From: Candidatus Sulfotelmatobacter sp.
Lineage (GTDB): Bacteria; Eisenbacteria; RBG-16-71-46
Length of the DNA stretch: 39,916 bases
Direction: 5' to 3'
Assembly: GCA_035498555.1 (NCBI GenBank)
Contig: DATKAB010000025.1
Location: forward strand, 1-39,916
Shown here: positions 1 through 6,856 of the stretch, in pieces
Layout: the number at the start of each line of letters is the position of its first letter
Position numbering within the stretch: the stretch's first letter is position 1
Made by a program: the position numbers and the translations under genes
The notes under the pieces: model-generated
Databases searched by the model: none
Seen by the model: the letters and a program-made list of their open reading frames with translations, nothing else
What the model was told of the DNA's origin: nothing

Positions 1-138
1 GTCGGCGAGATCCTGAAGTGGAGGCTGTTCCCGCAGCGAGTGGGGCTGCCCCAGCCCTGGCAGGAGTACTACCGAAGAGCGGTGCCCACCAGCCCGATCC
101 TCAATCCCCGCCAGCACTCGCTCAAGTTGGCGGTCTAG
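1..138 (+). CDS. C-terminal fragment of an unidentified protein
   Basis: Reading frame 1 is open from the window edge to a TAG at 136-138 and encodes 45 residues, starting VGEILKWRLF and ending HSLKLAV. The 5' part lies outside the window. The composition (several W, Y, Q and N residues among basic ones) looks like real protein rather than GC-rich shadow sequence, and a strong hairpin begins 12 nt after the stop, as expected at a gene end. I do not recognise the family. Confidence 0.6.
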   Translation, partial: VGEILKWRLFPQRVGLPQPWQEYYRRAVPTSPILNPRQHSLKLAV

Positions 139-150
139 CCGAAACGAACT

Positions 151-179
151 GGCCGGATCGGCACACTCCCGATCCGGCC
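151..179 (+). terminator. Hairpin after the leading partial gene
   Basis: A perfect 11-bp stem (151-161 with 169-179, arms GGCCGGATCGG and CCGATCCGGCC) closes a 7-nt loop 12 nt after the stop of the partial gene. The following bases (TCAACATTCTT) are only moderately T-rich, so it is a plausible but not classical intrinsic terminator. Confidence 0.6.
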
Positions 180-210
180 GTCAACATTCTTCGCCGCACA
201 ACCAACAGGA

Positions 211-233
211 AGGGCGGCGCATGGCGCCGCCCT
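211..233. terminator. Second GC hairpin with 3-nt loop
   Basis: A perfect 10-bp stem, AGGGCGGCGC (211-220) with GCGCCGCCCT (224-233), closes on an ATG triloop. It is symmetric, lies 31 nt after the first hairpin and has no T-tract. It may be a bidirectional terminator or a small repeat element; only its structure is visible. Confidence 0.4.
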
Positions 234-567
234 CCCGAGAAAGTTGCGCTGCTTCCCGTGTCGAGCGCTGGAGTCCCCCGATCCCGCACACGCCCGAACG
301 TTCCGCAGCGCAACACCTGGTGGCCGGGCGCGCTTACGCTCACCTTGCGGCCACGCAAAGCGTGTACTGAGGTGGCGGCTGGCCTCGATGCTGGGGGAAC
401 GCGAGAGCGAGGGGATCTCGGGCAAGACGCCGGTTCGGCTTCAACTGTCGCGGAGGAGGGGGATCGCGACCAACAGAGCATAGGAACGCACGCGTCCCCA
501 TGCAATGAAAATCTGCCGGTCGGCGCCGATTGATGCCCTCCCGGCCGCGGGCTATTCTGGCAAGGCC

Positions 568-1962
568 ATGCGCTTTCCTGCAGAACCCTTTCGAATCAAG
601 GTGGTCGAACCTCTCCGTCGCGTGTCGCGCGAGGAGCGCGAGCGCCTGATTCGCGCCGCCGGGCTCAACATCTTCGCGGTTCCAGCCGACAGCATCTATG
701 TCGACCTTCTCACCGACAGCGGGACCTCGGCGATGAGCGACAACCAGTGGGCCGGCCTGATGGTGGGAGACGAGTCCTACGCCGGCAGCAAGAACTTCTT
801 CCGCTTCGCGGAGGCGGTTCGTCGCATCTTCGGCTACCGAAACGTGATTCCGACGCACCAGGGCCGCATGGCCGAAAACCTGCTCTTTTCGACCATGCTC
901 AAGCCCGGCGACATCGTGCCGAACAACATTCACTTCGACACCACGCGGGCGAACGTCGAACACCAGCGGGCGGAAGCCCTGGATCTGGTCATCGACGAGG
1001 GTCTCGACCCGCAGGCCCTTCACCCGTTCAAGGGCAACCTCGACCCCGACAAGCTCGAGCGGTTGCTTGCCGAAAAGCGCGACCGGATTCCGATGGTGAT
1101 GGTCACGGTCACCAACAACTCGGGCGGAGGCCAGCCGGTCTCGATCGGCAACGTTCGCGAGGTGCGCGAGGTATGCAATCGGCACGGCGTGCCGCTGATC
1201 TTCGACGCCTGCCGATTCGCCGAGAACTGCTGGTTCATCAAGCAACGCGAGGCTGGCTACTCCGATCGCAGCATTGCCGAAATCGCGCGCGAACTCTTCT
1301 CGTACGGCGACGGCTGCACCATGAGCGCCAAGAAGGACGGACTCGTCAACATCGGCGGGTTCCTCGCGCTCAACAACGGCGACTGGGCCGAGCGCATCAC
1401 CAACCTGCTCATCCTGGTCGAGGGCTTCCCGACCTACGGAGGTCTGGCGGGCCGGGATCTCGAGGCCATGGCGCGCGGCCTCGACGAGGTTCTGGACGAG
1501 GACTACCTGGCTTTCCGAATCGGCCAGGTGGCACAGCTCGGCGACCAGCTCGATCGCGCCGGCGTGCCGATCGTGAAGCCGGTCGGCGGGCACGCGGTCT
1601 ACATCGACGCGCGGCGCATGCTGCCGCACATTCCGCAGTCGCAGTTCCCGGGGCAGGCGCTGGTGGTGGCGCTCTACCGCGAGTTCGGCATCCGCGCCGT
1701 CGAGGTGGGCAGTCTGATGTTCGGCCACCGCGATGAATCGGGAGAAATGGTGTATCCCAGGCTCGAGCTGGTGCGACTGGCGATCCCGCGGCGCGTCTAC
1801 ACCACCGAGCACATGCGCTACGTCGCCGAATCGGTGATCCAGCTCTACCGTGAGGCCGACCGCATGAAAGGCCTGAAGCTCACCTACGAGGCACCGGTGC
1901 TCCGCCACTTCACCGCGCGCCTGGAAGAGGCCACCGAACCCGTACCCGCGGCCGCTCGCTGA
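568..1962 (+). CDS. tnaA: Tryptophanase-family PLP-dependent lyase
   Basis: A 464-residue member of the tryptophanase / tyrosine phenol-lyase family, PLP enzymes that cleave the side chain of an aromatic amino acid to indole or phenol, pyruvate and ammonia. Visible family blocks are PAEPFRIKVVEP at the start, DLLTDSGT, IPTHQGR, GGQPVS, SAKKDG (the second Lys, about residue 256, should bind PLP), FPTYGGLAGRD, GGHAVYIDAR and LRHFTARLEE at the end. HFDTTR (Asp124) has Asp where tyrosine phenol-lyase has Thr, which favours tryptophan as substrate by comparison with the known enzymes. ATG 568 gives MRFPAEPF, matching family N-termini; an in-frame ATG at 505 would add 21 unlikely residues. A metallohydrolase gene follows after 22 nt, probably co-transcribed. 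Confidence 0.9.
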   Translation: MRFPAEPFRIKVVEPLRRVSREERERLIRAAGLNIFAVPADSIYVDLLTDSGTSAMSDNQWAGLMVGDESYAGSKNFFRFAEAVRRIFGYRNVIPTHQGRMAENLLFSTMLKPGDIVPNNIHFDTTRANVEHQRAEALDLVIDEGLDPQALHPFKGNLDPDKLERLLAEKRDRIPMVMVTVTNNSGGGQPVSIGNVREVREVCNRHGVPLIFDACRFAENCWFIKQREAGYSDRSIAEIARELFSYGDGCTMSAKKDGLVNIGGFLALNNGDWAERITNLLILVEGFPTYGGLAGRDLEAMARGLDEVLDEDYLAFRIGQVAQLGDQLDRAGVPIVKPVGGHAVYIDARRMLPHIPQSQFPGQALVVALYREFGIRAVEVGSLMFGHRDESGEMVYPRLELVRLAIPRRVYTTEHMRYVAESVIQLYREADRMKGLKLTYEAPVLRHFTARLEEATEPVPAAAR

Positions 1963-1984
1963 CTCTCGCCCCCACGGAGAAACC

Positions 1985-2704
1985 ATGCCGCAGCTCAATC
2001 GCGGTTTCACGCTGACCTGGCTGGGCCACGGTACCTTCAAGCTGCGCACGCGCGGCGCGAAAACCGTGCTCGTCGATCCCTGGGTCGAGGGCAATCCCGC
2101 CTGCCCGCGCGACCAGAAAACGCTCGACGGGATCGACGTGATGGCGATCACTCATGGCCACGGCGATCATATGAGCGATGCCGTGACGCTGGCCAAGAAA
2201 TTCAAGCCTTCGATCGTCTGCAACTTCGAGATCCATCTCTATCTGCAGAAGAAGGGCGTGTCGCAGTCGCTGCCGATGAATAAGGGCGGCACCCTGGAGG
2301 TCGAGGGCATCAAGTTCACCATGGTGCACGCGGCCCACTCGAGCGGCATCGAAGACGGTGGCCAGGTGATCTATGGCGGCGAAGCCTGCGGCTACGTCAT
2401 CACGCTCGAAGACGGCACTCGCATTCTGTTTTGCGGCGACACCGGGCCGCACGCGGACATGCCGATGATCGCCGAGCTCTACCAGCCCGAGATCGCGATC
2501 GTGCCGATCGGTGACCTTTACACCATGGGGCCGCGCGAGGCGGCGTGGGCAGTGCGCGCGCTCGGCGCGAGATACGTGGTGCCCGCCCATCACAGCACCT
2601 TTCCGGCGCTGACCGGAACTCCCGAGATGTTGCGCGAGGAGCTGAAGAAGCTCGGGGTCAAGGCCGAAGTCGTGTCCATGAGGCCGGGGGAGAGCCTGAG
2701 CTAG
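1985..2704 (+). CDS. UPF0173-type metal-dependent hydrolase (metallo-beta-lactamase fold)
   Basis: A 239-residue cytoplasmic protein with a compact metallo-beta-lactamase fold. It opens with LTWLGHGTFKLRT, followed by the metal-binding THGHGDHMSD (HxHxDH), a second histidine site in VHAAHSSG, FCGDTGPHADM carrying the bridging Asp, and a late VPAHHSTFP histidine. The architecture and length match UPF0173 / YtkL-like hydrolases, whose substrates are mostly unknown. GGAG at 1976-1979 precedes ATG 1985 by 5 nt. It follows the tryptophanase-family gene closely and probably shares its transcript; a role in processing products of that lyase is only a guess. Confidence 0.88.
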   Translation: MPQLNRGFTLTWLGHGTFKLRTRGAKTVLVDPWVEGNPACPRDQKTLDGIDVMAITHGHGDHMSDAVTLAKKFKPSIVCNFEIHLYLQKKGVSQSLPMNKGGTLEVEGIKFTMVHAAHSSGIEDGGQVIYGGEACGYVITLEDGTRILFCGDTGPHADMPMIAELYQPEIAIVPIGDLYTMGPREAAWAVRALGARYVVPAHHSTFPALTGTPEMLREELKKLGVKAEVVSMRPGESLS

Positions 2705-2730
2705 GGCGCCTGCCCGGTTCAGTGTCGAGC

Positions 2731-3438
2731 ATGAAAAATCGAACGCGTTGGAAACACGGGCTGCGCGTGGGACTGGCCGCGGTCCTGATGCTGCTGGCCG
2801 TCGAGGGCTGCGCCGGCAGCTCGCAGTCCACGCCGGTCCGCACTTCGAGCGGCGCAGTCGATCCCTACGCTCGCAAGGCACTGGAACTGACTCGCAACGT
2901 CCCGGGCAGCTCGATGGAGATCTCGCTGCGCGACAGCACCACCGTGGTCGGCCGATTCCAGGGCGTCGACCGGATGTCGAACGAGGACTACCAACGCCGC
3001 TGCGACCAATTTCGCGCCGCGAGCGACGATTCCGTGCCGTTCCCGGCGCCCGGTCACGACGTGCTGGTCTACTTCAGCGATTCCAAGTCGGGGACTTTTC
3101 ACCTCGAGGGCTTCGGGATGCGTAGCCTCGAAGTGCGCGGCCCGAACGGCCGCGACATCGTGCCGATCGAGTTCGAGACGTTCCGCGACCTGAGCGACAT
3201 GCGCGCGACGTTGTGGCCCAGCCGGCTGCTTGCCGAGATGGCCGACCACGGGCAGCTGCCGACCGCGTCGCAGGTCGAAATCGACACCAAGTCAGGCCGG
3301 CGCTCGATTCCGCTCGACCGCATCCAGAGCACGGAAGCGCGCCGCTCGGTCGGCGGTCGGCTGATCGGCACGCTGCTGGCGCTCGCGACCGCAGGTGTGA
3401 TCGTGGTCGCGGCCTACCTCACCAACACGCGAAAATAG
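2731..3438 (+). CDS. Lipoprotein with C-terminal membrane segment, paralogue 1
   Basis: A 235-residue protein of no family I recognise. The N-terminus (MKNRTRWKHGLRVG, then a hydrophobic stretch ending LLAVEGC) looks like a lipoprotein signal with Cys27 as the lipidation site, although Glu at -2 is unusual. The body has a SLRDSTTVVGRF strand-like segment, a charged DYQRRCDQFRAASDD helix and VEIDTKSGRRSIPLDRIQ. Near the C-terminus GTLLALATAGVIVVAAYL is a probable transmembrane helix, with a short basic tail. The next gene has the same plan and aligns along its length, so the two form a tandem duplication. ATG 2731 is preferred because it sits just before the signal peptide; upstream in-frame codons run through the preceding gene. 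Confidence 0.75.
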   Translation: MKNRTRWKHGLRVGLAAVLMLLAVEGCAGSSQSTPVRTSSGAVDPYARKALELTRNVPGSSMEISLRDSTTVVGRFQGVDRMSNEDYQRRCDQFRAASDDSVPFPAPGHDVLVYFSDSKSGTFHLEGFGMRSLEVRGPNGRDIVPIEFETFRDLSDMRATLWPSRLLAEMADHGQLPTASQVEIDTKSGRRSIPLDRIQSTEARRSVGGRLIGTLLALATAGVIVVAAYLTNTRK

Positions 3439-3456
3439 ATCGAGAAGGGACCGACG

Positions 3457-4272
3457 GTGGCCGCCATGCATGCCGACGCGGGTTGGATCCGGTGGGTTCG
3501 CGTCGGCGCGGCGGCGCTGCTGCTCGGCGTTCAGCTCGACGGTTGCGCAGGCATGGGCGAGCCGCGCTCGATCAGCACGCCCAACAACACCGACTCGAAG
3601 ACGCCGATGGCCTACCAGCTCAGTCGCGCGACCGGCGGGGAGACGATCCTGGTCACCCTGCGCGACGCCGTACCGATTTCGGGCAAGTTCCGGGAGATCC
3701 GACGCATGGGATCTGACGAGTACGCGCGGCACGTCGAGGAGTTCCGTCAAGCGCTCGGCGACACGCTGGCGTGGCCGAGTCCCGGCGCCCCGGTGATCCT
3801 GATCCGGCCGCGCGCCAACGAGAAGGTCGCCTGGCTCGAAGGCTACGGCGTCGGGTGTCTCGAGCTGCGGTCGAAGCCGGGCGCGGAGCTCCAGACCGAG
3901 GCATTCGAACGGTTCGAATCGGTCCGAGACTCGGCGGGTCGTGTCTGGGGCAGCGATTCACTGGCGGCGCTCTGGAACCGCGGCCGGCTTCCCATTTCCT
4001 CCGCTCTGGTGGTCGAGACCCCGCAGGGCAGCGACTCGATCGCGATCGATCGGATTCAGAACGTTCAGGTGCTGTCCTCGGGCGGGCAGTGGGTCACGGC
4101 CGTGCTGGTCTCGGTAGGAATCGCGGTGGCGGTGATCCTGGTGGTCGCCAGCAACTCGCATCCCCACGACGACTGCCCGTCCGGCCCCGCGCCGGCCTAC
4201 ATGGAGCGGCAGGTGGCCGCCCAGCATCCGGAGCTGCTCCGGCGCGAGCCGCGTCGCCCGGCGACACGCTAG
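3457..4272 (+). CDS. Lipoprotein with C-terminal membrane segment, paralogue 2
   Basis: A 271-residue paralogue of the preceding gene, 18 nt downstream. GTG 3457 is supported by GAAGGGA at 3443-3449; ATG 3466 is an alternative. The signal ends LLLGVQLDGC with Cys30 as the likely lipidation site. Blocks shared with paralogue 1 include LVTLRDAVPISGKFREIRRM, a DEYARHVEEFRQALGD helix, WLEGYGVGCLELR and SIAIDRIQNV. The C-terminal hydrophobic stretch WVTAVLVSVGIAVAVILVVA is followed by a 40-residue polar tail absent from paralogue 1. Its TAG overlaps the TAG of the convergent protease gene: both stops lie in the CTAG at 4269-4272. Function unknown. Confidence 0.75.
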   Translation: MAAMHADAGWIRWVRVGAAALLLGVQLDGCAGMGEPRSISTPNNTDSKTPMAYQLSRATGGETILVTLRDAVPISGKFREIRRMGSDEYARHVEEFRQALGDTLAWPSPGAPVILIRPRANEKVAWLEGYGVGCLELRSKPGAELQTEAFERFESVRDSAGRVWGSDSLAALWNRGRLPISSALVVETPQGSDSIAIDRIQNVQVLSSGGQWVTAVLVSVGIAVAVILVVASNSHPHDDCPSGPAPAYMERQVAAQHPELLRREPRRPATR

Positions 4273-5390
4273 GGCATCAGCGCCGCCAGCATGTCGTAAA
4301 CGCCGTGCGCGATCATTGCGGCGGTGGTGCTGGTGCGCTTGCGGACCACGCCGAGCAGGATGCCGAGAGCGAAGATCACGATCATTCCGAACCACGAGTA
4401 CTGGACGTGCAGCGCCGCGAAGCAGGCCGCGGTCAACACGATGCCGAGCTTCGGCTGAAGCGCGCCGCGCATGGTGATCTCTTCGCCGATCCCGGCGCTG
4501 AAACCGAGCAGAACGATGGTCCACGGCCTCATCCCCGAGGCCATCGCCTCGGTCATGCGGTGATCGAGCTTCCAGCTATCGGGGAAGTAACGTTGCTGGA
4601 ACCACTCGCTCCCCACGTTGAGCGCGGAGAGCATGCCGACCGCGATCGCCGCCGCGACGATGTCGGCGGCCCGCGGCCAGCGAAGCCCGAGTCGCGCCGC
4701 CGACTCGCGCAGATCGCGGCGCACCAGCCAGCCGACCCCGGCGAACGCCAGCAGTACGTAGCCGATCAGTCCCCCGCCGAGACCGGCGCGCTCGAGCAAC
4801 GGGGTCGGATCGCGCAGCAGCTCCTCCAGCACGGTCTGCGACGCGAACCACCCCGGAATCGAAAGAGCGAAGGTGAGCACCACGATGCGCGCCGACAGCC
4901 GCAGCAGGTGTCCGGGACGATCGGCGCCGAGCAGTACCTTCGCCATGCGATTCGCGGCCGGCGTGGCCACGCTCAGCACCGAGAGGCCGGCCGCGCAGGC
5001 GCACAGCAGCACGAGGGCCGCGCGAGCCGTCAGAGGCAACCCGCTCCTCCATAGATCCACCCCCAGCAGGATGCCGCCGGCGAAGCCAAGGCCGGGAATC
5101 ACCCAACCGAGCGCGTAGTAGAGCTCGCGCCACTGCGGATCCACGTCGGCGACGTTCGCGGCCACGAACACGCCGGCCAGCGCCGCGAGCAGCGCCAGCT
5201 CCTGCTGGCCCAGGAGCAAGCCGCCGGCCCCGAACACCACCAGGATACCGAGCCAGGAAAGCAGCGCGACGCGCGTGCTGGGGACGTGGGCGTGAAGTGG
5301 CGGCGTGAACGGGTCGGGCCAGGTACCGGGTTCCGTCCCCGGCGCCGCCTCGGGCGGCGTTTGATTCGGCTCGTCCATTCGCGGCAGCAT
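4269..5390 (-). CDS. CPBP-family intramembrane metalloprotease
   Basis: A 373-residue polytopic membrane protein of the CPBP (CaaX protease / bacteriocin-processing, Abi) family. The catalytic region is C-terminal: EEITMRG (Glu303-Glu304, Arg308), FAALH (His328) and a late MIAHGVYDM (His362), the usual three motifs of this glutamate/histidine metalloprotease. Several hydrophobic helices precede it, starting with VALLSWLGILVVFGAGGLLL. The first 40 residues are proline-rich and cytoplasmic. ATG at 5390 or at 5378 (MDEPNQTPP) could start it, and neither has a clear ribosome site. Typical substrates are prenylated or bacteriocin-type peptides; nothing nearby identifies one. It is divergent from moaD with only about 35 nt between them, so their promoters must be compact or overlapping. 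Confidence 0.85.
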   Translation of the reverse strand: MLPRMDEPNQTPPEAAPGTEPGTWPDPFTPPLHAHVPSTRVALLSWLGILVVFGAGGLLLGQQELALLAALAGVFVAANVADVDPQWRELYYALGWVIPGLGFAGGILLGVDLWRSGLPLTARAALVLLCACAAGLSVLSVATPAANRMAKVLLGADRPGHLLRLSARIVVLTFALSIPGWFASQTVLEELLRDPTPLLERAGLGGGLIGYVLLAFAGVGWLVRRDLRESAARLGLRWPRAADIVAAAIAVGMLSALNVGSEWFQQRYFPDSWKLDHRMTEAMASGMRPWTIVLLGFSAGIGEEITMRGALQPKLGIVLTAACFAALHVQYSWFGMIVIFALGILLGVVRKRTSTTAAMIAHGVYDMLAALMP

Positions 5391-5425
5391 AGCGACGAGG
5401 CCCGTTCAACGTCCATGGAGTGCGC

Positions 5426-5671
5426 GTGATCGTGACCATTCTCTATTTCGCGCAGGCGCGCGAGCGCTCGGGAGTTCCGAGCGAATCGCTCGAGCTGCGC
5501 GACGGCAGCGCGCTCTCCGCGGCGATCGCGGCGATACGCGCGCGGCATCCTGGCCTCGACGCCCTGTGGGACCACTTGGCGGTGGCGGTGGATGGCGTGC
5601 TCGCGCCCGCCGACGCGCCGCTCCGCGACGGCGCGGAGATCGCGCTGCTGCCGCCGGTGAGCGGAGGGTGA
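5426..5671 (+). CDS. moaD: Molybdopterin synthase sulfur-carrier subunit (MoaD)
   Basis: A small ubiquitin-fold protein (81 residues from GTG 5426). It opens VTILYFAQARERSG, typical of MoaD, and ends LLPPVSGG with the C-terminal Gly-Gly that is thiocarboxylated to donate sulfur to precursor Z (cPMP) during molybdopterin synthesis. GTG 5426 has GGAG (5417-5420) 5 nt upstream; GTG 5420 and GTG 5432 are in frame and possible. The moaE partner lies two genes downstream. Its TGA overlaps the first candidate start of the intervening acetyltransferase gene, implying translational coupling. Confidence 0.88.
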   Translation: MIVTILYFAQARERSGVPSESLELRDGSALSAAIAAIRARHPGLDALWDHLAVAVDGVLAPADAPLRDGAEIALLPPVSGG

Positions 5672-5673
5672 TC

Positions 5674-6264
5674 GTGCCGGGGATCAAGCTGCGCTGCGAG
5701 CCTCTCACTCCCGATCGCTGGGACGATCTCGTCGAGCTGTTCGGGCCGCGGGGCGCGTGCGCGGGTTGCTGGTGCATGTGGCCGCGGCGCACGACCGGCG
5801 AGGGCAAGACCTCCGGCGAGCCCAATCGACGAGCATTTCGGAAGCTCGTCATGGATGGGCCGCCGCCCGGATTGCTCGGCTACCGGGACGGCGAGCCGAT
5901 CGGCTGGGTGGCGATCGCGCCGCGGCGCGAGTACAAGCGCTTCGAGCGCTCGCGCATCCTCCAGCCGGTGGACGATCAGGAAGTGTGGGCGGTGCCCTGC
6001 TTCTTCGTGGCGCGTGGGGCTCGCAAGCAGGGCGTGACCAAGGCGCTGCTGGCCGCGGCCTGCGAGTGGGCGAAGCGGCGGGGCGCGCGCCTCATCGAGG
6101 GCTACCCGGTGGACGCGCGCGGCAAGGAGTACGCGCCCGCCTTCGCATGGCACGGATTGGTGGGCACCTTCGAAGCCGCTGGCTTTCGCGAGGTCGCGCG
6201 CCGCTCGAAGCGCCGGCCGATCATGCGGCGCGCGGTGCGCGGAGGGCGCTCGGGCCGTGGCTGA
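5674..6264 (+). CDS. GNAT-family N-acetyltransferase in the molybdopterin synthase cluster
   Basis: A 196-residue protein of a GNAT subfamily recognisable by an early Cys/Trp motif, here GACAGCWCMWPRR. The acetyl-CoA motif region is VPCFFVARGARKQGVTKALL, followed by the helix EWAKRRGARLIEGYP and a GFREVARRSKRRPIMRR tail. GTG 5674 is preferred because GGAGG at 5663-5667 is 6 nt upstream; GTG 5668 overlaps the moaD stop (GTGA) but lies right against that site. The 3' end overlaps the moaE start by 8 nt. The substrate is unknown. Position between moaD and moaE suggests co-expression with molybdenum cofactor synthesis, but GNAT genes of this type also occur alone, so a cofactor role is unproven. 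Confidence 0.85.
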   Translation: MPGIKLRCEPLTPDRWDDLVELFGPRGACAGCWCMWPRRTTGEGKTSGEPNRRAFRKLVMDGPPPGLLGYRDGEPIGWVAIAPRREYKRFERSRILQPVDDQEVWAVPCFFVARGARKQGVTKALLAAACEWAKRRGARLIEGYPVDARGKEYAPAFAWHGLVGTFEAAGFREVARRSKRRPIMRRAVRGGRSGRG

Positions 6265-6682
6265 GCTGGTGACGGCCCCGATCGGTCTCGACGCGGTGTT
6301 GAGCCGCGCGAGGCGTCCCGATTGCGGGGCGGTGGCGCTCTTCCTCGGCACCACGCGCGATCACCATCAGGGACGGCGCGTGCTGCGGCTCGCCTACGAA
6401 GCCTACGAGGCCATGGCGCTGCGCGCGCTCGAGGAGCTCGAGCGGCAGACTCTGGCGCGCCACGAGGTCGCCACCTGCGTGATCGTCCATCGCCTCGGCG
6501 AGGTGCCGCTCGGCGAGGCGAGCGTGGCGGTGGCGGTGGGCGCCGCGCACCGTGGGCCAGCGTTTGAAGCCTGCCGCTGGGCGATGGACGAGCTGAAGCG
6601 CACGGTGCCGATCTGGAAGAAGGAGTTCTACGCCGGGGGCGGCGAAGGCTGGGTCGAGGGAACCCGGCTTCACCGGGACTAG
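6257..6682 (+). CDS. moaE: Molybdopterin synthase catalytic subunit (MoaE)
   Basis: A 141-residue MoaE. With MoaD it forms the heterotetramer that inserts the dithiolene sulfurs into cPMP to make molybdopterin. Recognisable blocks are GAVALFLGTTRDHHQGR, LAYEAYEAMA, VIVHRLGEVPLGEASV, a central HRGPAFEACRWAMDELK and the catalytic KRTVPIWKKE (Lys114 and Lys121 match in spacing the two active-site lysines of the E. coli enzyme). GTG 6257 overlaps the end of the acetyltransferase gene by 8 nt. It ends the three-gene unit; a weak hairpin follows. Confidence 0.9.
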   Translation: MAELVTAPIGLDAVLSRARRPDCGAVALFLGTTRDHHQGRRVLRLAYEAYEAMALRALEELERQTLARHEVATCVIVHRLGEVPLGEASVAVAVGAAHRGPAFEACRWAMDELKRTVPIWKKEFYAGGGEGWVEGTRLHRD

Positions 6683-6713
6683 GTACGGTCACGTCCTCGC
6701 GGCCGGCTTTCCG

Positions 6714-6728
6714 CCCGGTATCGCCGGG
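6714..6728 (+). terminator. Weak hairpin after moaE
   Basis: CCCGG (6714-6718) and CCGGG (6724-6728) form a 5-bp stem with a 5-nt loop, followed by TTT, 32 nt after the moaE stop. Flanking GGCCG and CGGCC could lengthen it with bulges. It is short for a terminator, so confidence is low. The remaining bases to 6856 show no clear promoter motif for the receptor gene. Confidence 0.35.
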
Positions 6729-6856
6729 TTTCGGCCACGCTAACTCCAGCGGTTTCAGCCCGCTCCCGGCGATCCTTCGAGCGATGAACTTTCTTCCATC
6801 ACAGTGTAAGCTGCGGCCGACCTTTCGTGCCCTGCCCTCCTCACTTCCCGGACCTC

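Larger units (their letters stand above)
139..567. other. Non-coding gap upstream of the tryptophanase-family gene
   Basis: This 429-nt gap holds the two hairpins at 151-179 and 211-233. The open frames across it are arginine/serine/proline-rich shadows typical of high-GC DNA. I see no tRNA, convincing promoter or small gene. The promoter of the downstream lyase should lie in the last 200 nt, but no clear -35/-10 pair can be picked by eye. Confidence 0.5.

Noticed and set aside
122-505. Open frames in the 139-567 gap
   Set aside because: Serine, arginine and proline-rich with no motif, no ribosome site and hairpins inside; not credible as genes.
568-1962. Tyrosine phenol-lyase as the identity of the PLP lyase
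   Set aside because: The Asp in HFDTTR at the position of the phenol-lyase Thr favours tryptophanase; kept as an alternative only.
340-2151. A 603-codon minus-strand open frame
   Set aside because: It is antisense to the well-supported tryptophanase-family gene; its product is rich in His, Arg, Asp and Val in the way typical of GC-rich shadow frames, with no recognisable motif.
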